DNA of 64,000 nt. Origin: Pseudomonas brassicacearum (GTDB taxonomy: Bacteria > Pseudomonadota > Gammaproteobacteria > Pseudomonadales > Pseudomonadaceae). The stretch covers positions 1,054,001 through 1,118,000 of the forward strand of contig NZ_MOBK01000006.1 in NCBI RefSeq assembly GCF_003732265.1, read 5' to 3'. Position numbers and translations under genes: made by a program. Of the stretch, positions 16,801 through 25,293 are shown one piece after another (the stretch's first letter is position 1; each line of letters begins with the position of its first letter). The notes under the pieces are model-generated. The model was not told where the DNA came from and did no database searches. It saw only the letters and a list, made by a program, of their open reading frames with translations.

Positions 16801-17595
16801 ATGAAAAACCTGAAAATCGCCACCTTCAATGTCAACGGCCTGCGCGCGCGCCTGCCCAACTTGTTGGCGTGGCTGGAACGGGAAAAACCGGACATCGCGT
16901 GTTTGCAGGAGCTCAAGTCGGTCGACTCGGCTTTTCCGGCTGCCGAACTTGAAGCGGCCGGTTATGGCGCCCTCTGGCAAGGGCAGTCGTCGTGGAACGG
17001 GGTGGCGATTCTGGCGCGAGATGCGCAACCGCTGGAGAGTCGACGCGGTTTGCCGGGTGACGACACGGACACCCACAGTCGCTATCTGGAAGCGGCAGTG
17101 CACGGCGTGCTGGTGGGGTGTCTGTATCTGCCCAATGGCAACCCGCAGCCGGGGCCGAAATTCGATTACAAACTGGCGTGGTTCGAGCGACTCATCGCTT
17201 ATGCCAAGGATCTGCAGAGCAGCGAGCACCCGGTGGTGCTGGCCGGCGACTACAACGTGGTGCCCACCGATCTGGACATCTACAACACCCGCTCATGGCT
17301 CAAGGATGCGTTGCTGCAACCACAAAGCCGCGCGTGTTATCAACGCTTGCTGGATCAGGGTTGGACTGATTCTTTGCGTCATTTGTATCCCGAGGATCGG
17401 CTTTACACGTTCTGGGATTATTTCCGCCAACACTGGCAGAGCAATTCCGGGCTGCGCATTGATCATCTGTTGCTGAACCCGGCGCTGAGTCCCTATCTGC
17501 AAGAGGCGGGTGTCGATGCCTGGGTGCGCAATGAACCGCATGCCAGTGATCATGCGCCGACGTGGATTCGGGTGAGTTCGCGCAAGCGACATTGA
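16801..17595 (+). CDS. xthA: Exodeoxyribonuclease III
   Basis: AP endonuclease and 3'-5' exonuclease of base-excision repair. The 264 residues carry the EEP nuclease motifs: KIATFNVNGLRARL, CLQELKSVD (metal-binding Glu), WNGVAILAR, LYLPNGNP, VLAGDYNVVPTDLDI, RIDHLLLNP and HASDHAPTWIR (catalytic Asp-His). Length and motif order match the ExoIII family. ATG 16801 is taken as the start; a GTG 75 nt earlier adds residues without similarity. It is divergent from the GNAT gene. Confidence 0.92.
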   Translation: MKNLKIATFNVNGLRARLPNLLAWLEREKPDIACLQELKSVDSAFPAAELEAAGYGALWQGQSSWNGVAILARDAQPLESRRGLPGDDTDTHSRYLEAAVHGVLVGCLYLPNGNPQPGPKFDYKLAWFERLIAYAKDLQSSEHPVVLAGDYNVVPTDLDIYNTRSWLKDALLQPQSRACYQRLLDQGWTDSLRHLYPEDRLYTFWDYFRQHWQSNSGLRIDHLLLNPALSPYLQEAGVDAWVRNEPHASDHAPTWIRVSSRKRH

Positions 17596-17695
17596 AGGTG
17601 ATTGGCGAAATCAATTGTCAGTTGCACCGCTTTATCCCTTATACATGGCGGCCATCGGCGGAGAGATCCGCGGCCCCATGCATAAGGACTGAGCA

Positions 17696-18523
17696 ATGAG
17701 CGAGCCACGCCTGACCCACCTTGCGGTGTATCTACAGCGTCTGGGCTTCGACGCCCCCCCGGCGCCGACCCTGGAAACCCTGCGCCAGCTGCAGCTGCGC
17801 CACACCGGTGCCTTCGCGTTCGAAAACCTCACCACGTTGTCGGGCGAGCCGGTGCTGATAGACCTGCCGTCCATCGAACAGAAAGTCCTGTTCGAAGGTC
17901 GCGGTGGTTACTGCTATGAACTCAACAACCTGTTCCTGGCCTTGCTCCAGGAGCTGGGTTTCGATGCTCGCGGCATCAGCGGCCGCGTCGTAATGGGCCA
18001 ACCCGAAGGCGCGTGGACTGCACGCACACACCGCTTGAGCCTGGTCACGCTGGACGACGTGCGTTACATCACCGACGTCGGCTTCGGCGGCATGGTCCCC
18101 ACCGCACCCCTGATGCTCGATACCGACGCTGAACAACTCACACCGCATGAACCGTATCGCATTGAACGCCATGAAGATGGCTACACCTTGCGGGCCAACG
18201 TCGGTGGCGAGTGGCGCCCGATGTATATTTTCGACCTGCAGCGCCAGGAAGATATCGACTACACCGTCGGTAACTGGTACGTCTCCACCCATCCCGAATC
18301 GTCGTTTGCGCGGCAGCTGATGGTTGCCCGAACCGGCGACGACTGGCGCCGTACGCTGAACAACGGCAGCTTTGCGATACACCGGGTCGGTCACGAAAGC
18401 GAACGTCGGCAGGTGGCGGATGTGGACGAGTTGGTCGGGGTACTGCAGGACGAGTTCGGTATTCGGGTGCCGGAAAATGCACAGTTGAAACGGGTGCTTG
18501 AGCGATTGGTTCGCCCAAGCTGA
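17696..18523 (+). CDS. nat: Arylamine N-acetyltransferase
   Basis: Acetyl-CoA-dependent N-acetylation of arylamines and hydrazines in the cytosol. The catalytic triad is in place over 275 residues: Cys in GRGGYCYELN (about 70), His in ARTHRLSLVT (about 110), Asp in YITDVGFGGMVPTAPL (about 125). F-x-FENL at about 40-45 (GAFAFENLTTLSGEPV) is the usual N-terminal signature. It is a single gene with AAGGACTGAGCA upstream of ATG 17696. The physiological substrate is unknown. Confidence 0.92.
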   Translation: MSEPRLTHLAVYLQRLGFDAPPAPTLETLRQLQLRHTGAFAFENLTTLSGEPVLIDLPSIEQKVLFEGRGGYCYELNNLFLALLQELGFDARGISGRVVMGQPEGAWTARTHRLSLVTLDDVRYITDVGFGGMVPTAPLMLDTDAEQLTPHEPYRIERHEDGYTLRANVGGEWRPMYIFDLQRQEDIDYTVGNWYVSTHPESSFARQLMVARTGDDWRRTLNNGSFAIHRVGHESERRQVADVDELVGVLQDEFGIRVPENAQLKRVLERLVRPS

Positions 18524-18555
18524 GCCCGTGTTTTTGCGGCCTCACAGCGGTGTGT

Positions 18556-18894
18556 TCAAGGCGCCATCACCCGATGAATTTCACTGAGGGCCTCGGTTAG
18601 TTTTTTCTCGAGATCCTTCAGCTCGCCAGGGGTTATCCCTTCCTTGAAATGCCGGGCATTCCCAACAGCCGTGCGCTGATCGAGCTCAACGGGTGTTTCC
18701 CGGTGATTGAGCAACGCCTGACGCAAGGTGTTGTTGATCACCGTCTGATAGCCAAACCCCTCGCTCTCGGCAAGCGCGCGAGCGGCCTCTATGACGGCAT
18801 CATCCAGCATGATGGTGATTCGGGTTTTGCCTTTGCTGCTGGCTATGGCGCCACGCTTGGCATTGCTGAAGTCGTATTCGTCTTTCATCTTCAT
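18556..18894 (-). CDS. BrnA-like antitoxin (ribbon-helix-helix), orphan, 112 aa
   Basis: Resembles BrnA antitoxins: YDFSNAKRGAI near the N-terminus, then the ribbon-helix-helix segment TRITIMLDDAVIEAARALAESEGFGYQTVINNTLRQALL. In BrnT/BrnA modules the toxin gene lies directly upstream of the antitoxin. Here no toxin-like reading frame is present on either side: nat is convergent, and 221 bp of AT-rich non-coding DNA separates it from the permease. It may be a solitary regulator, or the remains of a module. The long C-terminal helical tail (ELKDLEKKLTEALSEI) goes beyond a minimal RHH domain. Confidence 0.7.
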   Translation of the reverse strand: MKMKDEYDFSNAKRGAIASSKGKTRITIMLDDAVIEAARALAESEGFGYQTVINNTLRQALLNHRETPVELDQRTAVGNARHFKEGITPGELKDLEKKLTEALSEIHRVMAP

Positions 18895-19115
18895 GGCCTC
18901 AAGACACGCTGTCGAAAGGCATGCTTATGCATATTTAATATGCATAACAAGAAAAGATATATTCAAAAATTTTGAGGAGCCAGCAAGCCGCACAGATAAG
19001 GCCGAAATGGACACATGTCCATAATCTGACTGATGAGTTGTATACAACTCTATAGACATTTGTCCTGAGTCTTGCATACAGTGTGCGCATAACAAAAACC
19101 AGGGAACCCCCTAAC
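18895..19115. promoter_or_regulatory. Regulatory region with 16-bp palindrome upstream of the NCS2 permease
   Basis: The perfect palindrome GAGTTGTATACAACTC lies at 19035-19050, and a second inverted repeat GGACA-CA-TGTCC at 19009-19020. The core TTGTATACAA resembles operators of GntR-family regulators (inference). No such regulator gene is in the window. Confidence 0.55.
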
Positions 19116-20633
19116 ATGAAAACGCCCCATGTTTCACACCAACGGCCCGAGGATGAAAACCTTGGGATCGGCGCGAATATGGCTTACGGCCTGCAACATG
19201 TTCTGACCATGTACGGCGGCATCGTCGCGGTGCCTTTGATCATTGGTCAGGCGGCCGGGCTCTCGCCGGCGGACATCGGATTGTTGATTGCTGCTTCATT
19301 GTTTGCAGGGGGGCTGGCGACGTTATTGCAGACCCTTGGTTTACCGTTTTTCGGTTGTCAGTTGCCGCTGGTACAGGGCGTGTCTTTCTCTGGCGTCGCG
19401 ACCATGGTGGCGATTGTCAGCAGTGGCGGGGAGGGCGGGTTTCAGTCGATTCTCGGGGCGGTGATTGCCGCGTCGTTGATTGGCTTGCTGATCACGCCGG
19501 TGTTCTCGCGCATCACCAAGTTCTTCCCGCCGCTGGTCACGGGCATTGTGATCACCACCATCGGCTTGACGCTGATGCCAGTGGCGGCACGCTGGGCCAT
19601 GGGCGGCAACAGCCATGCGCCAGACTTTGGCAGCATGGCGAACATTGGCCTGGCGGCGGTGACGCTGGTGCTGGTGCTGCTATTGAGCAAGATTGGCAGC
19701 GCGACCATCTCTCGATTGTCGATTCTGCTGGCGATGGTTATCGGTACAGTCATCGCGGTGTTCCTCGGCATGGCAGACTTCTCGTCTGTCACCCAGGGTC
19801 CGATGTTCGGCTTCCCGACGCCGTTCCATTTCGGCATGCCGACCTTCCACTTCGCCGCCATCCTGTCGATGTGCATCGTGGTCATGGTGACGTTGGTGGA
19901 AACCTCGGCGGATATCCTCGCCGTCGGCGAAATCATCGGTACCAAAGTCGACTCCAAGCGTCTGGGCAACGGCCTGCGCGCCGACATGCTGTCGAGCATG
20001 ATCGCGCCGATCTTCGGTTCGTTCACCCAAAGTGCTTTCGCCCAGAACGTGGGGCTGGTGGCGGTGACCGGGATCAAGAGCCGCTTCGTGGTTGCCACGG
20101 GCGGTTTGTTTTTGGTGATCCTCGGCTTGCTGCCCTTCATGGGCCGGGTCATCGCCGCAGTGCCGACGTCGGTCCTCGGCGGCGCCGGTATCGTGCTGTT
20201 CGGCACCGTGGCGGCCAGTGGTATTCGTACGCTGTCCAAGGTTGATTACCGCAACAACGTCAACCTGATCATCGTCGCCACCTCCATCGGTTTCGGCATG
20301 ATTCCGATTGCTGCACCGAACTTCTACGATCATTTCCCGAGCTGGTTCGCGACCATTTTCCACTCGGGCATCAGCTCGTCGGCGATCATGGCCATCGTGC
20401 TGAACCTGACCTTCAACCACCTCACGGCCGGTAACTCGGATCAGCAGTCGGTGTTCGCGGCCGGTACTGAGCGCGTACTGCGTTACCAGGATCTGGCAGC
20501 ACTGCGTGAAGGGGATTACTTCAGCGAAGGCAAGCTGCATGACTGCGACGGGAAAGAAATCCCGGTGGTGGAGACGGACCATGGGCACGGCGAACCACGT
20601 GCCGCGCATGCGAAAAGCAGTGAGCATGTCTGA
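19116..20633 (+). CDS. Nucleobase:cation symporter-2 (xanthine/uric acid permease type)
   Basis: Inner-membrane purine or pyrimidine uptake driven by proton symport. The 505 residues hold about 12-14 membrane segments and the NCS2 signatures: MAYGLQHVLTMYGGIVAVPLIIG, QLPLVQGVSF, the motif QSAFAQNVGLVAVTGIKSR, and ETSADILAVGEI. The QSAFAQNVG version and the ETSADILAVGE helix fit the xanthine/uric acid branch (UacT/PucJ-like) more than UraA, with moderate certainty. ATG 19116 follows AGGGAACCCCCTAAC. No purine-degradation genes are adjacent. A strong terminator follows. Confidence 0.85.
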   Translation: MKTPHVSHQRPEDENLGIGANMAYGLQHVLTMYGGIVAVPLIIGQAAGLSPADIGLLIAASLFAGGLATLLQTLGLPFFGCQLPLVQGVSFSGVATMVAIVSSGGEGGFQSILGAVIAASLIGLLITPVFSRITKFFPPLVTGIVITTIGLTLMPVAARWAMGGNSHAPDFGSMANIGLAAVTLVLVLLLSKIGSATISRLSILLAMVIGTVIAVFLGMADFSSVTQGPMFGFPTPFHFGMPTFHFAAILSMCIVVMVTLVETSADILAVGEIIGTKVDSKRLGNGLRADMLSSMIAPIFGSFTQSAFAQNVGLVAVTGIKSRFVVATGGLFLVILGLLPFMGRVIAAVPTSVLGGAGIVLFGTVAASGIRTLSKVDYRNNVNLIIVATSIGFGMIPIAAPNFYDHFPSWFATIFHSGISSSAIMAIVLNLTFNHLTAGNSDQQSVFAAGTERVLRYQDLAALREGDYFSEGKLHDCDGKEIPVVETDHGHGEPRAAHAKSSEHV

Positions 20634-20657
20634 CAACACTCAAGAAATGAAAATATG

Positions 20658-20686
20658 AAAAAGGCGTCCTTCGGGACGCCTTTTTT
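20658..20686 (+). terminator. Terminator after the NCS2 permease gene
   Basis: Stem AAGGCGTCC / GGACGCCTT with TTCG tetraloop-like centre, then TTTTTT. Confidence 0.9.
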
Positions 20687-20884
20687 ATTGCCTGAATTAC
20701 GCTCTGGCGACGGCGCTGGCCAAGAGGGTTTGTCGTCAAATGTGAAGTCGCTGACGTCAAATGAAAAGCAGTCGGCGTGCTCGTGACGATACTGGTTTTC
20801 CCTGCGAAACCCCGTTTATACATCAAGCCTGGCGGGGGAGAGCTGTCAGTTGCATCTCAGTAAAACAATTATAGAGAGCGCAGA

Positions 20885-22144
20885 ATGAAGTTCAGTTTTA
20901 TAGACAACAGCAAGCCGAGCCGCCGGCGCGTGCTACGCGATGCCTTCACCCTGGCGTTGGCCGCTTCTCCATTGGCGAGCCTCGCCAAGGCTGCCGAGGA
21001 AACCAATAAGGCCGACGAAACTGCCGAAGAAGTCACCTTCGCGGCTGGCCCACGGCCGTTGGTGCAATACCCGCAAAAGCGCCCGTTGACCCTGGTGACC
21101 ACCCGCCCGCCGCACCTTGAGACGCCGTTCCCGGTTTTCAATGAAGGGCCTATCACACCCAATGACGCCTTTTTCGTGCGTTATCACTTGGCCAATTTTC
21201 CTACCAGCATTGATCCGGACACCTACCGTCTGACGATCAAGGGCTCGGTCAATACGCCGCTATCCCTTTCCCTGGCAGAGCTCAAGGCTCTCGCCGAGCC
21301 GGTAGAAGTGGTGGCGGTGAATCAGTGTTCGGGTAACAGCCGTGGCTTCTCAATGCCGCGCGTGTTCGGCGCGCAATTGGGCAACGGTTCAATGGGCAAT
21401 GCCCGCTGGGTGGGCGTCCCGCTCAAGGCGGTACTGGAAAAGGCCGGTGTGAAAGCCGACGCCAAACAAGTGACCTTCCGTGGGCTCGATAAGCCTGTGC
21501 TGCCAAGCACGCCGGAGTTCATCAAGGCGCTGGACATCAGCCATGCCATGGACGGTGAGCCGATGATCGCCTGGTCGATGAACGGCACCGACCTGCCATT
21601 CCTCAACGGTTACCCGATACGTCTGGTGGTGCCGGGGTATTTCGGCACGTACTGGGTCAAGCACCTGAGCGAGATCGAAGTCGTCGACCACACCTTCGAC
21701 GGTTTCTTCATGGCCAAAGGTTACCGGGTGCCGGACAACGATTGTTTCTGCATCGCACCCGGCACCACGGCGGCGCAAACCAAACCGATTTCCAGACTGC
21801 CGGTGCGCAGCTTCATCACCAGCGTCAAACATGGCGATGTGTTACCGCTGAAAAAAAGCGTGGTGCTCAAGGGCATCGCGTTCGACGGCGGCGCAGGCGT
21901 CAACAAGGTGGAAATTTCCATCGACGGCGCGAAGAGCTGGCGCGAAGCCAAGCTGGGTCAGGACCTTGGCCGTTTCTCCTTCCGGGAGTGGACGCTGCCG
22001 ATCACCTTTACCAGCAAGGGCGCCACGCAATTGATGGTGCGAGCGAGTAACAGTGCGGGCGAGACGCAGCCGCTGCAAGCCGATTGGAACCCGGCCGGTT
22101 ACCGCCGCCACGTCGTAGAAACCAGCCACGTGACTGTCGCCTGA
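20885..22144 (+). CDS. SorA-like sulfite dehydrogenase molybdopterin subunit, Tat-exported
   Basis: Periplasmic molybdenum-cofactor enzyme oxidising sulfite to sulfate with electrons passed to cytochrome c. The 419 residues begin with a twin-arginine signal (PSRRRVLRDAF). The oxidoreductase molybdopterin domain contains VVAVNQCSGNSRGF with the Mo-ligand Cys, then RWVGVPLKAVLEKAG, and PIRLVVPGYFGTYWVKHLSEIEV. The C-terminal Mo-co dimerisation domain (VVLKGIAFDGGAGVNKVEISID...SWREA) follows. A c-type cytochrome gene starts 9 nt downstream, the SorAB arrangement. The substrate is inferred from the family; other sulfite-oxidase-like dehydrogenases remain possible. Confidence 0.85.
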   Translation: MKFSFIDNSKPSRRRVLRDAFTLALAASPLASLAKAAEETNKADETAEEVTFAAGPRPLVQYPQKRPLTLVTTRPPHLETPFPVFNEGPITPNDAFFVRYHLANFPTSIDPDTYRLTIKGSVNTPLSLSLAELKALAEPVEVVAVNQCSGNSRGFSMPRVFGAQLGNGSMGNARWVGVPLKAVLEKAGVKADAKQVTFRGLDKPVLPSTPEFIKALDISHAMDGEPMIAWSMNGTDLPFLNGYPIRLVVPGYFGTYWVKHLSEIEVVDHTFDGFFMAKGYRVPDNDCFCIAPGTTAAQTKPISRLPVRSFITSVKHGDVLPLKKSVVLKGIAFDGGAGVNKVEISIDGAKSWREAKLGQDLGRFSFREWTLPITFTSKGATQLMVRASNSAGETQPLQADWNPAGYRRHVVETSHVTVA

Positions 22145-22153
22145 GGGGCCCGC

Positions 22154-22801
22154 ATGAAACTCATGAAACGCATGACCACTTTGCTGTGCGCGGCTCAGGT
22201 TGGCTGGATTGGCCTGGCGAGCGCAGCGCCGCTCTCGATCACGCTGCCGCCTGAAACGGCGGTGTTCAAACCCAGTGCGCTGCCAGGCTATCAACTGGCC
22301 CAGCAGAAATGTTCCACCTGCCATTCCGCCGATTACATCAGCTTCCAGCCTCCCGGCATGACCCTGGCGCAGTGGACGGGTGAAGCGGGCAAGATGCAGC
22401 ACGTGTACGGGGCGCCGATCAGCGATCAGGATGTGAGCATTATCGGCGCTTACCTGGCGGTCACCTACGGCAGTGCCCATGCGAACGATGCCGAGGTGCA
22501 GGCAGCCTCGAACCCGCCGGCAAGCCAGCCTCCGGCAGCGCCCGTGGCCAAAGTCGATGCCATGGCTTTGCTGCAGGGCAACGCTTGTCTGTCCTGCCAC
22601 GCCATCGATCACAAGATTGTAGGCCCGGCCTATCACGAGGTGGCGGCCAAGTACGCCAATGATCCGCAGGCGCTGGCCAAGGTCACGTCGAGCATTCAAC
22701 ACGGCGGTACCGGCAAATGGGGGGAGGTTCCGATGCCGCCTTTCGCGCAGCTAAGCCCGGATGATCTGCACACCCTGAGCACGTTCATCTTGCAGCAGTA
22801 A
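22154..22801 (+). CDS. Diheme c-type cytochrome, likely SorB-like electron acceptor
   Basis: Exported 215-residue cytochrome with two haem-binding sites, CSTCH (about residue 55) and CLSCH (about 150), joined by a Pro/Ala-rich linker (NPPASQPPAAPVAKV). Signal peptide about 1-25. The second half ends with PMPPFAQLSPDDLHTLSTFI, a typical class I cytochrome c tail with the distal Met (VPMPPF). Starts 9 nt after sorA, so cotranscribed and very probably its redox partner. The biochemically known SorB is a small monohaem protein, so this two-domain version is different. Confidence 0.85.
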   Translation: MKLMKRMTTLLCAAQVGWIGLASAAPLSITLPPETAVFKPSALPGYQLAQQKCSTCHSADYISFQPPGMTLAQWTGEAGKMQHVYGAPISDQDVSIIGAYLAVTYGSAHANDAEVQAASNPPASQPPAAPVAKVDAMALLQGNACLSCHAIDHKIVGPAYHEVAAKYANDPQALAKVTSSIQHGGTGKWGEVPMPPFAQLSPDDLHTLSTFILQQ

Positions 22802-22819
22802 ATTCCCTGTCAACGCGCG

Positions 22820-23890
22820 TTACCTGCCATTGGTGATCGCTCTGGGAATGTCGTCCAGGGTGATCACCCGATCCACGCCACCCAATTTGATCGCCTCTTT
22901 CGGCATGCCAAACACCACGCAGCTGGTTTCATCCTGAGCATAGGTGCGTGCCCCTGTCTCATGTAATTCCTTCAAGCCGCGGGCACCGTCATCGCCCATG
23001 CCGGTCATGATGATGCCGGTGGCATTTTTGCCGGCGAACTTGGCCACTGAACGAAACAGCACGTCCACGGACGGGCGATGACGGTTGACCATTGGGCCAT
23101 CGACGACCTCGACGTGGTAGTAGGCGCCGCTGCGCTTGAGCAGCATGTGCTTGCCGCCGGGGGCGATCAGGGCCAGGCCGGGAATCACTCGGTCGTTGTT
23201 CTTCGCTTCGCGCACTTCTATCTGCGACAGCGTGTTCAAGCGCGCAGCGAATGAGGCGGTAAATTTTTCCGGCATGTGCTGCACGATGACGATGCCCGGG
23301 GAAACCCGTGGCAGCGCGGTCAGCACCCGTTCCAGTGCCTGGGTGCCCCCAGTGGAGGTGCCGATGGCGATAATCCGCTCCGTGGTCTGCGCCATGGCCT
23401 GGCCGCTGGAGGGCGGCAGAATGGCGTCGGCATTCAATTTGACCTCTACCGGTGAGCGCGCTGCGGCGTTCCTGACCAGTTGCTTGACGTTGGCCTGCGC
23501 GGCGGCCCTGACCGCCGCCACCAGCTCGGCGGAGGATTGTTCGAGGAAACCTTTCAGGCCGGCCTTGGGCTTGGTAATGATTTCCACGGCCCCGGCGGCA
23601 AGGGCCTGGAGCGTGGTTTCCGCGCCTCGTTCCGTGAGCGTTGAGCAGATCACCACCGGAGTGGGGCGCTCGGCCATGATTTTCTTCAGGAAGGTGATGC
23701 CGTCCATGCGCGGCATTTCCACGTCCAGCACAATCACGTCGGGCCACTCTTTGGCCATTTTATCCATGGCGAAGAGGGGATCGGAGGCGGCGCCAATCAC
23801 CTGGATATCCGGCTCGCGCTCCAGCAACGCGAGCACCACCTGGCGTACCACGGCAGAGTCGTCGACCAGCAGAACCCTGATTTTTTTCAT
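22820..23890 (-). CDS. cheB: Chemotaxis methylesterase/glutaminase
   Basis: Removes methyl groups from chemoreceptors when phosphorylated by CheA, giving adaptation. The 356 residues have a receiver (VLLVDDSAVVRQ, phospho-Asp in VIVLDVEMPRMDG, STLTERG, KPKAG) and a catalytic domain with the Ser-His-Asp triad: GTSTGGTQAL, VIVQHMPEKFTASFA, ATGIIMTGMGDDGARG. ATG 23890 (MKKIRV) follows the cheD stop by 8 nt; the frame stays open upstream inside cheD without similarity. Last gene of the chemotaxis operon. Confidence 0.94.
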   Translation of the reverse strand: MKKIRVLLVDDSAVVRQVVLALLEREPDIQVIGAASDPLFAMDKMAKEWPDVIVLDVEMPRMDGITFLKKIMAERPTPVVICSTLTERGAETTLQALAAGAVEIITKPKAGLKGFLEQSSAELVAAVRAAAQANVKQLVRNAAARSPVEVKLNADAILPPSSGQAMAQTTERIIAIGTSTGGTQALERVLTALPRVSPGIVIVQHMPEKFTASFAARLNTLSQIEVREAKNNDRVIPGLALIAPGGKHMLLKRSGAYYHVEVVDGPMVNRHRPSVDVLFRSVAKFAGKNATGIIMTGMGDDGARGLKELHETGARTYAQDETSCVVFGMPKEAIKLGGVDRVITLDDIPRAITNGR

Positions 23891-23898
23891 AGGCACTT

Positions 23899-24381
23899 TT
23901 AGCTCTCGTTCAAGTCTTGATGGCGGACCCAGACATGGCCGCTGCTGATATCGAAGATCACGTCGCGGTGCCCGTTGCGCCCTAAATCCTCGGCGCTCAG
24001 CTGCAAATGGTGGCGCGTGACCAACTGGCGTGCGGCGTTGATATTGCTCTGGGCGACGCTGGTTTCCTCGCTGTAGCCGGCGAACATGGTGCCGCCGCCG
24101 AACAGCTTGACCTGGTAATCCTCGGGCCGCGTGTGATGGTGAGCCACTTCCAGCAGAAAAAGTGCCATGGCCTCGTCGGCATATTTGCCGTCCAGTGGTC
24201 CGCCGGACTTCTGCCGGTTCGGCAGCATGTAGTGGCACATACCCCCGATCATGCGCGCCGGGTGCCACAGGGTAATGGCGACGCAGGAACCCAGCAGGGT
24301 GCGGATACGTGTGGCCGCATCGCCGAAATAGAACTCGCCGGGCTGCAGGAAAATCTCATTGCCGCCGAGGGGCCTGTTCAT
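23899..24381 (-). CDS. cheD: Chemoreceptor glutamine deamidase
   Basis: Deamidates Gln residues of methyl-accepting proteins. The 160 residues keep the catalytic Cys in LGSCVAITLWHP, His in GGMCHYMLPNR, and Thr in LFGGGTMF. The start ATG at 24381 overlaps the cheR stop (ATGA), which indicates translational coupling. Presence of CheD together with CheR and CheB fits a complete Che2/F7-like operon. Confidence 0.93.
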   Translation of the reverse strand: MNRPLGGNEIFLQPGEFYFGDAATRIRTLLGSCVAITLWHPARMIGGMCHYMLPNRQKSGGPLDGKYADEAMALFLLEVAHHHTRPEDYQVKLFGGGTMFAGYSEETSVAQSNINAARQLVTRHHLQLSAEDLGRNGHRDVIFDISSGHVWVRHQDLNES

Positions 24382-25184
24382 GGTTTGCGGTAAATCGAGG
24401 GTGAAATCAGTTTCAAGCCATCGGTGATGCCGTTCAGGCTTTCCGAATGACTGACGATGAAATAGCCGCCGGGCTTGAGCAGCGGCAGCATGCGCGCGAC
24501 CACCTTGCGTTTGGTTTCCTGATCGAAATAGATCATCACGTTGCGCAGGAAAATCACCTCGAACTCGCCGATGTTGGGCAGTGATTCGTTGAGATTGATC
24601 GGCATGAAGTGCACCCGGCTACGCAGGCTTCGTTCGATCAGGAATGTACCGTCCTGGCTTCCCGTGCCTTTCAGGCAATGTCTGGCCAGCAAGGGCTGCG
24701 CAATGTGGCTGGCGCGCTCGATCGGGTAGTGCCCCGTGCGGGCCTTGGCCAGCACCTGACTGCTGATGTCAGAACCGATGATTTCCCAAGGCGTACTGCC
24801 CAGGCCATCGGCCAGGGTCATGGCCAGGCTGTAGGGTTCCTCGCCGGAGGAGCTGGCGGCACTCCACAGACGGAAGGTTTTGCCCGGAGCGGCCTTGGGT
24901 AAAACCTGCTGGCGCAGGAAGTCGAAATGCTTGGGTTCGCGGAAAAAATAGGTTTCGTTGGTGGTGAGCAAGTCCAGGGCAATCTGCAATTCCGCAGTGG
25001 CCCCATGACCCATGATCATCTGGAAATAGTCGCCGTAGCTGTTCAGTTGATGGTGCTTCAAACGTTTGGACAGGCGCCCGGCAACCAGTGCTTTTTTCGC
25101 GGGGCTCAGGTTGATGCCGGCGGCACGATACAGCCAGCTCTGGAACTGCTTGAACTCGCTATCCTTGAGCGCTTCTGCATTCAC
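24378..25184 (-). CDS. cheR: Chemoreceptor methyltransferase
   Basis: SAM-dependent methylation of receptor glutamates. The 268 residues show the CheR N-terminal domain (FQSWLYRAAGINLSP) and the SAM domain (LTTNETYFFREPKHFDFLR, FRLWSAASSSGEEPYSLAM, FEVIFLRNVMIYFD). The start is read as GTG 25184 (VNAEALKDSEF) with AAGGA about 10 nt upstream; the frame is open to 25310 and would overlap cheW, but that part has no similarity. The result is a 109-nt gap to cheW, unusually large in this tight operon. Confidence 0.9.
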   Translation of the reverse strand: MNAEALKDSEFKQFQSWLYRAAGINLSPAKKALVAGRLSKRLKHHQLNSYGDYFQMIMGHGATAELQIALDLLTTNETYFFREPKHFDFLRQQVLPKAAPGKTFRLWSAASSSGEEPYSLAMTLADGLGSTPWEIIGSDISSQVLAKARTGHYPIERASHIAQPLLARHCLKGTGSQDGTFLIERSLRSRVHFMPINLNESLPNIGEFEVIFLRNVMIYFDQETKRKVVARMLPLLKPGGYFIVSHSESLNGITDGLKLISPSIYRKP

Positions 25185-25293
25185 GATCAAACATCCTTGC
25201 CAGGTAGGGGAGCGCCGTTGCAATGCACAATCGATCCAGGCCGAAGCGCACCAGGCGCCTCGACCAGGGTCGATGATCAGCCGGTCGGGCTTG

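Noticed and set aside
16627..17229. 200-codon N-terminal extension of the GNAT gene
   Set aside because: It overlaps xthA on the other strand, has no GNAT similarity, and a good ribosome site lies before ATG 16626.
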